Positions 11,855-25,043 of a DNA stretch of 64,000 nt are shown one piece after another. Below the pieces are notes generated by a model that made no database searches, was not told where the DNA came from, and was given only the letters and a program-made list of their open reading frames with translations. The stretch covers positions 9,543,244 through 9,607,243 of the forward strand of contig JAQFVV010012418.1 in NCBI GenBank assembly GCA_028023455.1, written 5' to 3'. The DNA comes from Epiperipatus broadwayi (lineage: Eukaryota; Onychophora; Udeonychophora; Euonychophora; Peripatidae). Position numbers and translations under genes: made by a program. Position 1 is the first letter of the stretch, and each line of letters starts with the position of its first letter.

Positions 11855-14220
11855 TTTGTTCACTCCCCATGGATTTTGGTTTGATCCCTTTTTGTTACTC
11901 TTAATGTACATCTCTTCATATTTTGTAGATGGTTTCAAGTCTCTGTCTTACTATTTTGTTAAGTTTCCAAGTTTTGGATCCATAGGTTAAGAAGATAAAA
12001 TCCATTTATTAAAAATCTTTTCCAATATATAGGCACATTTCATTTAAATATTATTTCTACCAAAATCACTCCATCCAGGTTTGTTTTTATGATTAATTTC
12101 ATCTACTGTATTAATAATCTGATGAAGATATTAGTAATTGTTATTTTATATCAATTTTCTTCTTTTGAGAAAAGTCCATTGAACATTACTTTAGACTTTT
12201 TAGTATTTAGTTTTTGTCTTACTTTCTCATTTTCAATTGATAGCTCTTATAACATTTCCTGAAACTCTTAAACATTATTTGTAAAAATAACCATATCATC
12301 TGAGAAATGTAGATGACTTAAATATTTTCCATTTACTTTTATTCTCTTATCTTCCCATTTTTATTCACAAAATTCTTCTTGTAAAATGGCTGTAAAGCAT
12401 TTTGGAGATATGAAGTTAACCTGTCAAACATCCTTTTCAATGTTATTCTTTTTAGTATCACTATGTAATCTAATCATTGCTGTTGCATTTTGATAAATAT
12501 TCTTCAGAATATGACAATACCCCAGATCTATATCTTGATGATTTAATGCTTTAATCATTCTAGAAATGCTTATAAAATCAAATGCCTTTTCATAATCCAC
12601 AAATCCAAAGCATAATGGGAACTCATATTCTTTGTTTCTTTTTATAACTTTTCTCAATACATGGATTCACTGTGCTAAACTACTTTTAAATCTAGCTTGT
12701 ACTTTTGATTGGTTTGAATTGCTAAAAGTCTGATATGTCTGCAATTTCTAACATCTTCTTGATCATCCTTAAATATCAATATTACTATTACTGCATTTTT
12801 CCAATCATCTGGTATATTTTTAATATTTAGATATTGGGTATATAACTTTGCCAATAATTTGTCTATTTCTTCAACCGCTTCTTTTAAGATGTTGATTATA
12901 ATTCCATCAATTCCGAGAATTTTTCTCTACTTGTTAGATTTAATTGCATGTTTCATTTCTTCATATAAAATGCTGGACAAATTTTTTATTCTTTATTGTA
13001 ATATAGTTTTTATAGAACTTTTTCCACATATTTCATGATGTCATCTCTCTTTTCAGTAGGAGTTTCATTTTTTTTCTAATATCAAGATATTACTTTTACA
13101 TTTTTGAGGATTTCTTTCTCTTCTGTAGCTTTCCTTGCTAATCTACAGTTATATTTTTTCCATATATTAACTTTGTTTTGTATCATTTTACAAAAGTCTA
13201 GATATTCAATTTTTTTTAATGGATCATTTTTATGTATTTTCATATTCCTTCTTTGTCTCAGTAGAAAATATTCTGATAAATTGCTGCTTTTTTTTGTAAC
13301 AGCTGTCTTTGTTGCAGTTCTTAATAGTGTATCAGTTATCTTCCTGTTGATTTCATCCAAATCTGAGCCACTTTCAAAATCTGTTAATATTTTGAAATAT
13401 TTTGATAGCAGTTCTAATTTAAATTCACTGGAATGTTTCTGAAGTTTAGGAATATCAACTGTGAATATTGTTTTTGTTAATAATTTTTGTCTTTCTAGTT
13501 TTGCTTTAATACATATCTTATACCTCTAATGGATGATCACCCTGTATAATCTATTAAGAACAATCCAATCTAAGAATGTAATATAATCCAGCTGTATTTT
13601 TAATTGGATGTTTCCATGCCCATTTTTATATAGCATTTTTTCCTCCAAAAAACAAACCATTTAATATATGATTTTTATTTTTCTGAGAATGCACAAATCG
13701 GTATCATCTCATTTTTAACACTATAACCAATCTTTTAATTGTTTACCAATGCACCCATTAAAGTCTTCTATGATTATTTAAAAAAAGTTGTTTAGAGGAA
13801 AAGCATTTTACACATTCATATAAAAATCATCTACTTCTTCTGTATAATGAGAATTCATTGAGACATTGATTTTTTTGCATTTGATATCTCCCATTAAGCA
13901 GAATAACAACTTTCCACTCTATCTGATACACCATCAATCTTCACAATCTTGTTCTTCCATGTTTTATTTACAATGAATCTTATCCCACTTGTACTACCAA
14001 TATTTGTTTGTACCTTTGTAGTAAAGTACATGTAACTTTAAAAATCAGTTGTCTCTTCATTTTTTGTTCTGACTTCACAAAGTTCATTAGACAGTTCTTT
14101 CAATTTGTGCAATCTTTTGTCACTTGAAAATGATCTAAAGTTATAAGTTTCTAAGCCTGGATCCACAGTTAGGGAATTCTTAGCACCCTCCATCTTTTTC
14201 TCTCAGCCATTGTCTTGATT
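11855..14220 (-). mobile_element. Decayed RTE-type LINE (endonuclease-reverse transcriptase)
   Basis: Read on the minus strand, the parts come in normal order. An apurinic-type endonuclease N-terminus is YNFRSFSSDKRLHKLKEL near 14150, then STSGIRFIVNKTW and IVKIDGVSDRVESCYS near 13920-14010. A linker, DFCKMIQNKVNIWKKYNCRL, lies within 13082-13360. RT block A reads FGFVDYEKAFDFISISRMIKAL in the open frame 12424-12657. The catalytic box reads YLSHLHFSDDMVIFTNN near 12290-12330, with S for the usual A before DD. A C-terminal motif is MKRCTLRVTKRDQTKIHGE near 11855-11940. About 2.4 kb is less than a full RTE element, so the endonuclease seems internally deleted. Numerous stops and frameshifts. 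Confidence 0.88.
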
Positions 14221-17200
14221 GGTGATTTTAAAGCATCCAGGGAATAAGGGCAATAATTTAGTTTTTTTCTGTCATGATTATAAATATCTGTTTAAAAAAA
14301 GTTTATTCACACACATTCCATTTTGCCTTCAAGAAAATTCAGCTATTTTCAATTAAAAACTATTAGAAACTGAAAGAAAGAACATGGTGTTTTTTGATCT
14401 TAAATTCAGAGGTAAAAAACCTAATAAATTTTGTATGTTAATTAATGCATGTTGGTGAGTAGCCCATACATGTTCATTTGTTTTGAATAATTATATTGTC
14501 ATAAAAGCAGCAACATCATGGTATGAGTGCTTATTAAAAATTGTTCTTTTAAAGGTTTAAAATGGGGATCAGAAAACCTTTCAGTTAATAGCAAACTCAT
14601 TTATGCAGTCAATTTTGTTAGTTATGAAAAGTAAAATATGGGAATTTTTTAAAATATATATATTTGTAAAATATGGAAATTAAAAAGTCAAAAATATGAA
14701 TATTATTATTATGGAAAATAAGATGAAAAATAAAACTATTTGAGAATGATAAAAGAATAATTGAAATTAATCTCTGACATTGAAATAAGCAGTTAAGTAA
14801 TCTCTAAAATAATATTGATCTAGTCAATCTAAAGAATAAATTGTATATAAAAAAATTTGATAATACAAATATAACTAATATATATATATATATTTGGAAT
14901 AAAAAATATATTTACTAAATAAAGAATATCTTGTCACTAAAACTGAATGTAAATATATTAATTCTGTTAAAAAATGGCCAGGTAAATTTAATAATAACTT
15001 TGAGGTAAATTTAATAATGACTTTGATTGATTAAAATAAAGGAGATATGTATTAGTAGAGCTGTAACAAAACTAAATAATTTATCATAGAAAAGTTAAAA
15101 TATAGCAATATATATATATATATATGTCTGAATTAAAGAACAAATTTTCTGTTTTAAAAAAATGAGAGAAAAATATAAATATTGAAAATGATAATGAATA
15201 ATTTGTGACTTCTTATGCACATATTATTGCATCTAAAATGAATTAGCTTTTATGGAGGACATTAGAGACATGTATTTATATAAAGGACTCTCATTTATTT
15301 GAAGATTGGGAAATAGGCCAAATGCCTCCGTGATTACTCAGTGATCTTTTATCATATATTGTCACAACTCACTTTATGTGCACCATATTTTTGCACACCC
15401 ATTGATAATTATTATCTTTACATGGTATATGTTACTATGATTTTTGGTAATTTTTTTTTTAATATATAGATTTTCTTTAGTAGTTATTTATTTATTTTAT
15501 TTGATTAAGTAGCATTACCAGAAATTTAGTTTTTACCAATTACATGCTTAGCTTCAGATATAGTAATTATATTTTTAGATTTAACTTTCATTTTTTATTC
15601 TTCATTTATAGCAACCTGATACTCTGCAGTCATATTCATTCTTATAATTTTTCTGTGAATTTCTTGTGATATTCTGAATATTAATCTTTTTACTATGATC
15701 AACACAATGATTCCCCTATTCCCACTCATTATAATTGTTATTAAAACTATTGGGCATCTTGGTTTGTCTAGCTAGTTTGTAATGGTTTGTCATTATTATG
15801 GCAGTGAACTTTTTTTCATTCTTATATATGACTAGAAAAATGACTTTCCAATATCATATTTGTTATTCTCTCTTATAATGCCATTCAAATATTGTGCAGA
15901 ATTTTTCATAAGTCCTGTATCATATGGTTTATTTTTATTTTTATAGACCATTGTAAATTGAGCAGAAAAAAATAAATTCCAAATAATTCTTGTTATAGAA
16001 AACAAAATGAAAAGCCACTGTAAAATTTAGCAAATATACACATTCTGATTGTGAATCAGATGGAAACTTGTTGCAAAGTTTAATAACTGAGAATTCATAT
16101 ATAATAATCATGAAAGTGAAGCTTGTGAGTATTTCAAGTGATGATACAATCATTTTTATTCTTGCTCAATGTAACATAAATCCAAAAAATCAATATGCTA
16201 ACTTAATGAGCAGGAGTGTTGAAAAATAGCTTTTATATAATTTTTAAGGCTTGCAAATAAAATTTTTTTAAACCATAATTCTTTAAGAAGCTAACTGAAG
16301 ATAATCCCAAACTATGGCTGGAAATTTTGTTTAATGGGATAAAAGTCAATATGCTCCGAGTGCCAAATTTTTATACATGATAATGTTAGAGATATGCTTT
16401 TTTTTTTTTACTTTATAACAAAATAAATAAAATTGACAAAACACATATCATTGGTAAAGATAATTTATTATTATTATTTTTTTATAAAGTTGTTTTATTT
16501 AAATGTAATTATCATTAGCTACTTATAAATAACTATAACTATTCTAATTCCAGAAAAAAAAAGGGCTGAGAGAAAAACTGTAATTAAAAAAGTATTAAAA
16601 CCAAAGAGCAGAAAAAGATTATAAGTCAGAACTGCTATATAATCTCATTGTCACTGTTAGCGTAGAAAATAATAGCATGGAAAGCATTACCAAATCTTTA
16701 ATATTAATCTAAATGAGTGCAAACTAAAAGAAAATAGAGAGAAAATGAAAGCAACTATGCAAAAGATTATTAAATATTAAGCATTTTAGCAAATTTAATT
16801 TCCTTAACATTTTTTTTAAAATAGAAATATTCAAACTATTTTCTTATTTTTTCTTTTTTCTGTTTATAAACTAACTTATTTACTAAAACACTGACAAAAG
16901 TTAACTCGTAAAACAGTTTTATACTGAAACATAGTTTTAGGTTTTACATAAATCTAACATCTCTTTTTTGTGAAACCTTTCTTACATGTTTTTTTTTAAA
17001 AAAAGAATGTTGAAAGCTTTATATTGATTGATTAAAGTAAATTTTATATGATCCAGACGTTTTTTTTCCGTTAAGATTCACATCAAATTTAGTGTTTATT
17101 TATAAATATTTTAAAAAATAAATAAATAAATATATATAAGGATGTGTGATTATCAAATTCTTTGCTCACTAGCACTAGATGTAGAAGGGTGCTATAATTA

Positions 17201-17830
17201 AACAATTCTCTTGATCACTGTTGGTTGTCTTTTGGAAATATATCAAGAAGTGACCTGCATCTCAGCTCTTAAAATGCATTCTGACTTTTAATGTTATAAG
17301 ACATTATTTAGTATCTTATATAGAATTATTATTTTTATCATGTTGTCTGTATTGTAATAATATTGGATTTACTTGGTCACATCTAAAAATTCATATTTGT
17401 CAAAAGATATAAATCTGAGAATGTATCATTCATTGGTTTCTTTTGTTGCTTTCAGATATCAATAAAATGCTCATTATTAAAGTCATTCTATATGTGTCTA
17501 TTTTATAGTAAATCGTTTCTTTATTATTTATTCATACTCTTGAGGGGAAGGGGGCTGCTTGTTTATTGTAACTAACTTTAACCAACTTAGGGAAAGCTAC
17601 AAATTACTCCAGGCACAGTTCTAATTTTAATTAATATAGCAGTCTTTTTCTCTAATATCTAAGATTAAAATTCCTTTTTTAAATTTTTTTTTTGCTCAGG
17701 AAATTAAACTCTTGTTTATAAAACTTTTAAGGAATGAAAAATTTGTTATTGTGAATATCAATAATTATAATTTAAGTAAGTGGATAATAATAGTAACATC
17801 AGAATAAACTAACAATTATTAAAAAAAAAA
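14221..17830. other. AT-rich non-coding DNA with microsatellites
   Basis: Only simple repeats were seen: (AT)n near 14878-14892 and 15108-15125, poly-T near 16399-16411, and a TAAATAAATAAA run near 17117-17130. The short open frame 15941-16153 (-) has no recognisable similarity. Confidence 0.5.
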
Positions 17831-17852
17831 AAAATTAGCAAGATAAATTTTT

Positions 17853-17953
17853 TTTTTTAAAGTGTCATAGCATCGGCCGGGACGCGAACCCACAACCCGG
17901 GCAACCGCCCGCAAGTGCAAGGCAGTCGCGCTGACCTCTCGACCACCAATGCA
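17853..17953 (-). mobile_element. tRNA-derived SINE, copy 1
   Basis: On the minus strand the body (17952-17870) folds like a tRNA. GCATTGG pairs with CCGATGC as a 7-bp acceptor stem with one G-T pair, and GTCG pairs with CGAC as the D stem. TGGTCGAGAGG resembles an A box, and GGTTCGCGTCC resembles a B box. It is followed by a short tail TATGACACTTT and an A run. A 16-bp direct repeat AGCAAGATAAATTTTT flanks it (17837-17852 and 17954-17969), so it moved by reverse transcription. It is GC-rich against its surroundings. The anticodon arm is poorly paired here, so it is not a functional tRNA gene. Confidence 0.88.
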
Positions 17954-17969
17954 AGCAAGATAAATTTTT

Positions 17970-18490
17970 GAAGTGGTTTTTAAATTCTTTTTTTTTTTTT
18001 TTTAAATGCTAATTTGTATTTTACTGCTTGACAAGCGATAAACAAATCGAAAGACAAAAACTATTTACATATATTTACATGTGTTTTTTATTAAAAAATT
18101 TAAAATCACCTATTCTCTTTCATTGATATAACCTAAACCTTTTTTATATGTTTGACTATAAGTCTATTTTTGTATTTTTTACAAACGTTTTTAGGTCTTC
18201 TTTAATTTTCCATTTGTTCTCATTATCTTAGAAAAAATTGTTTCTTCCTTATATCACCAAGTGCATTATTGCTTTTTTCTAATCTGGTTTTATTCATTAT
18301 ATACTACTCTAAATGGAGAATGTTCTACCCAAAAGAGTTGTTGAAAAGTATTTGAAACTTTTCAATTATGAAAGGGAATAATATTGTAACAGTCAATATT
18401 TTGAATGCATATTATGCAATACAATTAAATCTGACATAAACCTTTAAACATCACATGATGTCTATCTCCCATTCTTGCTCGTAACTGTTG
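17970..18490. other. AT-rich non-coding DNA
   Basis: Starts with a T run at about 17990-18003. Nothing else was recognised before the foldback element at 18495. Confidence 0.5.
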
Positions 18491-18494
18491 TTAA

Positions 18495-18586
18495 AATAGA
18501 GATTTTATGCACAAACCTTCTGGCATCCATTGATTACTCTGTCTTGCTTTGAATGACACTACTGTATGAAGAGAGTTTTGCCTATT
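18495..18586. mobile_element. Internally deleted copy of the TTAA foldback MITE
   Basis: TTAA occurs at both edges (18491-18494 and 18587-18590). The left edge keeps only AATAG of the terminal repeat. The remainder, starting gattttatgcacaaacctt and ending agttttgcctatt, matches the right arm of the complete element at 53925-54230. Most of the left arm and the centre are deleted, leaving 92 bp. Confidence 0.78.
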
Positions 18587-18590
18587 TTAA

Positions 18591-19330
18591 ATATGACTTA
18601 ACTAGAAATGATTAAAATTTATAATATTATCCTGGTTATGTGTGATTTGTTTATAGATCTATAATTTTGCTCGCAGCATTTGGGCCATATGACAGTGTTT
18701 GTGGGGATAAAAAATAAATTATTTATCTATTGGAATCATATTTTATAAATCTATAAATTGTTTTCCTATTATTGTAACTGTGGATAATGTTAAAGATGTT
18801 TTTTAACGTATTTATATTTATATAAAGTAATATATATTTCTGACTATTTATAATTTATGTTAAAATTAAGATTTTAATGAGTGAAAGAAGTAAATATAAT
18901 TTTTAGATTTTTTGCTGTGTACTTATGATTATTATTATGGTATTATTTTAATAGTAGTTTACACTTCAGAATTTGATATTATGTATGCCATTTTATACTT
19001 TAGTTAGACTGTAAAGGAAGTTTGTTATTAATTGAAAGGAGACTAATTTGATTCTTTACTGAGGTTTTAAAGATTCTCCATAAATTCTTGTTTATTATAA
19101 TTATTATTTCGATGTGATTATTCATATGATAAAACAATATGGATGGCTGCTTGCCTACATGCATCAGCCAGCTTGGTGATTTTATTGATTTTTACCTTAT
19201 GAGTTTATGAACTTAAGATCAAGAAAGATGATTGTCCTTTTCAGTTTTCTGATAGTTTTTAACTGAAACATCAAATGGGTCTCTTAAAACCAAAATGAAT
19301 GGAGCATATGTTTGTGACTGATCATTTTCT
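18591..19330. other. AT-rich DNA, probably including 5' sequence of the following RTE fragment
   Basis: No coding motif was seen until about 19490. The stretch 19140-19330 is less AT-rich and may be untranslated or early ORF sequence of the RTE element that follows. Confidence 0.35.
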
Positions 19331-20240
19331 TTTATATTTATAGTCATGATGGATAAAACTAAATTGCAGTCTCCATTCTCAGGAAACTGTAAAATCAGCC
19401 ATAACAGTAATTAACAACTGAAGAAGAAAGATGATATGGATAGCCCAATTGCAAATCTTGGTTGTTATTTGATAATGACTTTTTATTTAACTACCTACAA
19501 CTGTAGGTCACTATCAAGTAAAGAAAGATTACATGAAATGAAAGAAGAGCACTATTAGTTTTTCAGAAGTTAAAAGTAAAAGTGAAGAGAAACTTGATTT
19601 AAAAAGGCATATATACTTTACTATAAGTCCAGATGGAGTGAAATCATAATGAATGAAAGATGGAAAAACAATATTATGAGAGTTGATAGTATATCAGACA
19701 ACATAGTAAGATTAGTTACTTAATTCAACGGAAGTTAGAAAATGCAGATAGTTTATATTTCAACAAGTTCTTATATGATAAAATAAATTTTTATTTAAAT
19801 ATACTACATGCAATTAATCAGATCAAATCATATTTTAAAATTGTCATGAGAGATTTCAATGCTAGAAATGGGAAACAATTAAAATATGAAGGTATTTACA
19901 ATAATTTTAATGAGTACATAAGTAATTTTATAGCTTATCAAATATGTAATGCTAAGAATAAATACCTATTCATGGAACAAATGACCAAAATACATTACCA
20001 AGATAATTTATCAACTAGATTCCCATAACAAAAAGATTGACATTATTTACAAATTTATTTAAATTATCCTTTGGGATTATCTTAGTAACATATTAGATCT
20101 TATTTTTTTCATACTTAGGGTTTAGAAAATAATTATGGATAAATTTGGATATGAAGACAGAATGAAACAGAAAATAGACTTTGGAATTAGTTGAGAGATA
20201 TGTGTTGTTGATAATTTATTTTCTAAACAACAACTAGCTA
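19330..20240 (+). mobile_element. 5' fragment of an RTE-type LINE (endonuclease domain)
   Basis: Forward-strand frames give LTTYNCRSLSSKERLHEMKEE near 19490-19550, the standard start of the endonuclease domain in this family. MRDFNARNGKQ follows at 19846, where the catalytic Asp/Asn pair of the GDFNA motif survives but Gly is replaced by Arg. The open frame 19846-20028 then has LFMEQMTKIHYQD. RKIDFGIS near 20172-20195 corresponds to the usual NEIDFI box. The element stops there and no RT domain follows, so it is truncated. Many in-frame stops. It is the opposite strand from the three other RTE copies. Confidence 0.83.
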
Positions 20241-21780
20241 ATTTTGTATGGTTAATAAAACTGTTATAAAAATTATATATATCTTGACTATGATGATACT
20301 ATTTTTTTTAAATAATTTTTTATAAGTGAAATAAAGAACCAAGAAATAAATAATTATGTGAAATTTGTTTCTTTGATATGCATAAATCAAACAAATTACT
20401 GGAAACTTGATTAAATTATTTTTTCCCATGAGTAGTATCTATTAAGGGATGTAAGAAACATGATTAAAATTGGAAAAAGTAATAAAGAAACAGAAATTTA
20501 AGCATTCAGAACTAACATATTTTGTATATTCATATTTACAAATATGAATTATCAAGTTTAAATCAAAATTATACAGTCCTAAGAAAAAGATTGTGACAAT
20601 TTCTGACTAAAAATAAATTACAGTATATTTATTTTGACTAATTTTATTTATTCATATACAAGTTTGCATTTTTAAATATGGGTTAATTGTTTGTATAAGT
20701 GTATCCATTGGGATAGGGATAAATATGAAAAATCATCTCATGTTATGAATATTTTAGTAACATTATTATTTTATCTATATTGTCTGCATTAGATCATCAG
20801 TATATGTTTAAATAGATAATATAATGTAAACTGGAACTTAAATGGGCAGAAAATGTAGGAAAGTTGCCAAGTTCAATAAGGCTAAGTATTTTTTTAGAAC
20901 TAACAAGCCAATCAGATTGCAAATGATTAATATAAATCATCACTAATCACATGCATATATATTTTTTCACTGTTTCTCTAAATGATTGTGGGGAGGCCTT
21001 TGCCCCCAAATTGTCTATTTAAAAACTTATTTTTAACACACACACACACATATATGGTGAAAGTCAATATTATTTCACCTATGTCTTTAGATAATTTTTT
21101 GTAAATAAAAAATAGTGTATATATACTTTACACATATGAGTGGAATTATGCATGTACATGAAAAGCATTACTACATTGAAAGAGATATGTATTATTTATA
21201 TCTGGTTGCTATCAAACTAAAACTTAATTGATGGACAATGTTGAAATATGTAGTTTTTGATTTTGCTTGAATTTTTTTTTTTTTAATTAAAAAATATAGA
21301 ACCAACCATACTTGAGTAAAAGACTTTTAACCATTAATTTTTTACAAAATAAATGTTTTATAATCTAAGAAAATATCTCAGCAGAAGTTTGAATTTGTCT
21401 TGGGAATTTTAGAAAACTCATAGATTCAATCATTAGAAAAGTAAAAAAATTAAAAAAAAAAAAATTAATTGAAAGCTTGTGTTATTTGATTCTTACTCTA
21501 TCCATTTACATTTTTTTTTTTTCATTATAAGATAGGATCTGAACTGATTTTTTTTTTGTTTTAAGTATATCAAGTGATAACTATTACAAATATTTATAAG
21601 ATTGAATTTTTCACATTTTATAACATCTATAGTAATATATTAATTTTAAAAATAATCTTATTGAATTTGTAAATCATTTACAAAAACAAGGGCATATTGT
21701 AATGTTTTGATGGGTTGTTGATGTTATTAAAAGTTATATATCTATACATTATCTTGTGAAAAGAATTGCTTCTCTATTCT
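20241..21780. other. AT-rich non-coding DNA with simple repeats
   Basis: An (AC)7 tract lies at 21037-21050, and A/T runs lie at 21268-21283, 21460-21471 and 21511-21522. Nothing coding was recognised. Confidence 0.5.
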
Positions 21781-23262
21781 ACATCATCCTAGCACACTTG
21801 TATTTCATTTAATCTCTTTCTATATTTTTACATTCTCTTGTACAGTCTTTTGAAAATCAGTTATAAGATTTCAACTGTTCATCTGCTATCATTTCTTCCA
21901 GCAATATGCACATTTCAGCTCCACATTCATTCTTTAAATTTTTTCAATAATGTCAGTAACACTTGTTTATTCTCTCCCATGTAATTTATTTTTGATCACT
22001 TCCTGTTACCCCAACATACATCTCTCCATACTTTATTAAGTGGTCTGAAGTCTCTGTATTGCTCTTTTGTTAAGTGTCCAAGTCTCAGATCCATAAGTAA
22101 GAACTAGTAAAACACATTTATTAAAAAACTCTTTTAAACACATAGGCATATTTCCTTTTAATATTAAATTATTTCTACCAAAAGCATTCCATTCAAGTTT
22201 AATTGTATGATTAATTCCATTCATTATGTTTCCATCTGTATTAATAATCTGACCAAGGGTATTTGTAATTGTTAACATCTTCTAATTGTCAAGGATATTT
22301 TTTTAAAATTTTTATTGCTATATGATTCTTTATAGAACTCTCCCATACATTTTATGACATCTTGGCCTAGTTGGTTAGAGCATTAACTTAAAATTCAGTA
22401 TTCAAGAATCTAAGGGTCCAGGTTCAATTTCCATGCAAGAAAGTAGAATAATACCACTCAAAATGTTATGCATAAACTAATTTATGAGTGTTTACCAATA
22501 GTTGGATATAATTGGAAAATTTAATTAAAGTTAATTTTTTCTAAAGACATTTGATCCTTAATATTACATAATGGAAATAGTTCAATATATAAATACAACT
22601 AAAATACCATCATCACAAATCTTCAGGAAAACAATTCGTGATGTAATCTCTCGTTTTAGTAATAGTTCTACCTCTTCTTTTTATTATAGAAATAAGTTTC
22701 CTACCAAATCTTGTTTCATATTTTTGAACTTGTATTATTTTTATTCTCTTCTATAGCATTTCTTGCTTATTCACAATTATATTTTCTTATATTATTTTTT
22801 CTCCATTTCTTTTTTCCATTTTTACCATTATTTGATCTGCTTGTTTTTTCACTTTATTTTATTGATTATTTAAAACAACATGCTCTGCTTAGCTTTTTAT
22901 TTTTTTGTGACAACCTGATCCTGTGAGTAATTGACTTTATCAGGTTTTTTAAAAGTAATCTCTTCTTTTAGCTGAACACTAATATCAGCTTCCAGGTCCT
23001 TTGATTCAATATCTCTTCCAGCTTTACACTAATATCAGCTTTAGTGTCATTTGATTCGATATCTCCTTCCAGCTGTACACTAGTATCCATTTCCAAGTTT
23101 TGTTCTATTAATAATTTCTTTTTTTTCCTTATTTTTTTTAAAATTGGGAATTTCCCTGAACCATACTCCAATGAAAGGATCATTAATGGAGCTCTCCATT
23201 TTCCTCTACTTCTCAAGTCCTGCATTGCTGACATACTACAAGTTTTACCTACATTGAAAATC
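21780..23262 (-). mobile_element. RTE-type LINE, internally deleted copy
   Basis: On the minus strand, 22278-22036 reads IKLEWNAFGRNNLILKGNMP and LVLTYGSETWTLNKRAIQRLQTT. This is the post-RT region of the same family as 11855-14220 (typical wording: AFGR and YGSETWTL). Farther 5', 22711-22560 matches the linker of the 12-14 kb copy, with KWKK and ITSRI spacing. The RT core is absent: sequence equal to about 12130-12990 of the other copy is missing at about 22290-22310. A tRNA-like insertion lies at about 22360-22500. The 22968-23234 (-) open frame may be the more 5' part, but only its position supports that. Confidence 0.8.
22362..22440 (+). mobile_element. tRNA-like SINE inserted in the RTE remnant
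   Basis: GGCCTAGTTGGTTAGAGCA is a good A-box/D-arm sequence, and GGTTCAATTTCC about 45 bases later is close to the B-box consensus GGTTCGANTCC. The order and spacing are those of a tRNA head. It interrupts the RTE sequence after 'ttatgacatc'. Its 3' limit, possibly near 22500, is not visible, and no clear target-site duplication was found. It differs from the minus-strand SINE family of this window. Confidence 0.6.
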
Positions 23263-23653
23263 TGATTCCACTAATAAAAAAAATAATATATTTTTTTCTC
23301 TTTTTTTTTAAACATAAATATAAGTTAAGCTCTCTAATGTGATTGATGAAATGTTTTCTCTTTCTTTGCTTCACCCTTAAACAAATATTATACACACATA
23401 AATCACTAGTGTTTAAAATGCCACAGCAAAATCATATTAAAGCATAATTATAACTTTTTTTTTAAAAAAAAAACTAAATTTGGGTTAATTAATCCCAGAG
23501 GTTCATGGTTTAAGCTCAAGCCTCATGTTGATAGCGCTATGCTTAAATATATATATAAAACGGTCGGAATGAGCCCAATAATAGTAAAATCACCACTAGG
23601 GTAACTTATACCACCACAACTCATTCCAACCCCACATAATACTTCATTTTAAT

Positions 23654-23722
23654 TAGCTCAGTGATCAGGGCAAGAGAGAGATTCTTAGCACTAGATTATA
23701 ACTGTATGATTTCCCTGTGGCA
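23654..23722 (+). repeat. Possible tRNA-like SINE head
   Basis: TTAGCTCAGTGATCAGGGC resembles the D-arm/A-box of a tRNA (TAGCTCAGTGGTTAGAGC). GTATGATTTCCC about 50 bases on is a poor B-box. No A-tail or target-site duplication was identified. Confidence 0.35.
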
Positions 23723-23861
23723 AACAAGATGCTTAATGCAATATATATGTGAAAATACAAACACTTTATTAGTAATACAATTATAAACAAAAAAAAAAAG
23801 AACACTGCTTAATGGAAATTATATTAATTAGTGATTATGTGTCAAGAGTTTCAATGTATAA

Positions 23862-23942
23862 CATATATATATATATATATATATATAAGGGACCACATGA
23901 CATTTAATATATATATATATAAGGGACCACATGACATTTAAT
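23862..23942. repeat. (AT)n microsatellite with a duplicated 34-bp unit
   Basis: (AT)13 is followed by two copies of 'aagggaccacatgacattta' (starting 23887 and 23921), each preceded by an AT run. The pattern is a short tandem duplication nucleated by the dinucleotide repeat. Confidence 0.85.
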
Positions 23943-25043
23943 TTGTGATTATATATATATATATATACAAGAAATTTCAATACACAGAAATATATATTTG
24001 GGAATGGTATAGATTTAATGATCTCTAGGGTAGATAGCCTTTAAACAGGCACTTGATACTAAATTAAGCATACATAGGAAAACATGTGAATTAACTCTAA
24101 GAAATCGGGTTAAAATAGATGATTGCATACCTCTCATGATCATAACCCAGAAATACTGAAATATCAGGTTTGACTATACACAAGAGAGGCAGTACTAGGT
24201 TGCTAAAGTAATAAACATGATGAGGTAGATTGGAATATGCTCACCCCTCCCTCAACCAAGACCATATCCAAGTCTCTAGGAAATAAATGGATCATAGAAG
24301 GAAGGAATGAGCATCTTTGCCATGATCATTAATAAATTTCACCAAAAGGCAGAAATGATCCACTGCCCAATTAGTGATACAAAATGAAGGTCTTCCAGAT
24401 CTGAAGTAAGAGGAATATTCCCACATTGGCATGGATCATATTCAAAAGAGGCTTGGCAAATTAATTTTCTCCAAAGCAGGGAAGTGCGTCTGCTGGAAGA
24501 GTGACATATAATAAACATAATGTTATACAATCCAATAATATCAATTTAAATAAAATAATGAATAATTGGTTTTAAATTTAAATACATACCTAAACAAAAT
24601 GTGAACGGTCATGTCATAAGATTACAATATGCGAATGTCTATTACATGAGGCTAAATCAGGATCTACACTGTTATATATTTAAAAATTCTGCTGATAAAA
24701 TTATTCCTAGCTTAATTGGAGATCTGTTTCATAGGTCTTACAGATATAAGGAAATATTGATATGACAGCCTATAATGATAAGATATTAAACTAAATTGTA
24801 TTAAAAGTTTTATAGATTAAACTATCACAGCATATACCTTATTATTTATAACATAAGTTTTAGAAAATTGAAAATAGCATATCTGCAGTATACATATATA
24901 TTTCATTAATTATATTGCAAGTTTTATAGAATTAAAATAGCATATCTGCAGTATACATATATATATATTTGTCCTTTTTAAAATATAGTTTTAACTTTAA
25001 TTTCTTAACACTCAATTTTAATTTTAAAATTGAAAGTTATTTA

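Larger units (their letters stand above)
23263..25043. other. Mixed repeat-rich DNA without a recognised gene
   Basis: Contains microsatellites and an isolated GC-richer block (about 24230-24500). That block includes a 63-codon minus-strand open frame with several Cys residues (YDPCQCGN) but matches no family I know. A 28-nt motif ending 'agtatacatatata' is repeated at about 24875-24902 and 24935-24963. An inverted pair, ggtcggaatgag (about 23563) and ctcattccaacc (about 23619), and a tRNA-like A-box stretch at about 23655 suggest further small repeats. Confidence 0.4.

Noticed and set aside
13104-13442. 112-codon Phe/Leu/Ser-rich frame on the plus strand
   Set aside because: Antisense shadow of the RTE linker on the minus strand; its hydrophobicity comes from T-rich codons.
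17870-17952. Functional tRNA gene on the minus strand
   Set aside because: The anticodon arm and T stem are imperfectly paired, an A run and 16-bp target duplication show retroposition, and two further copies exist.
24339-24530. Cys-containing 63-codon minus-strand frame as an exon or zinc finger
   Set aside because: The Cys spacing fits no zinc-finger pattern and there are no convincing splice sites around it.
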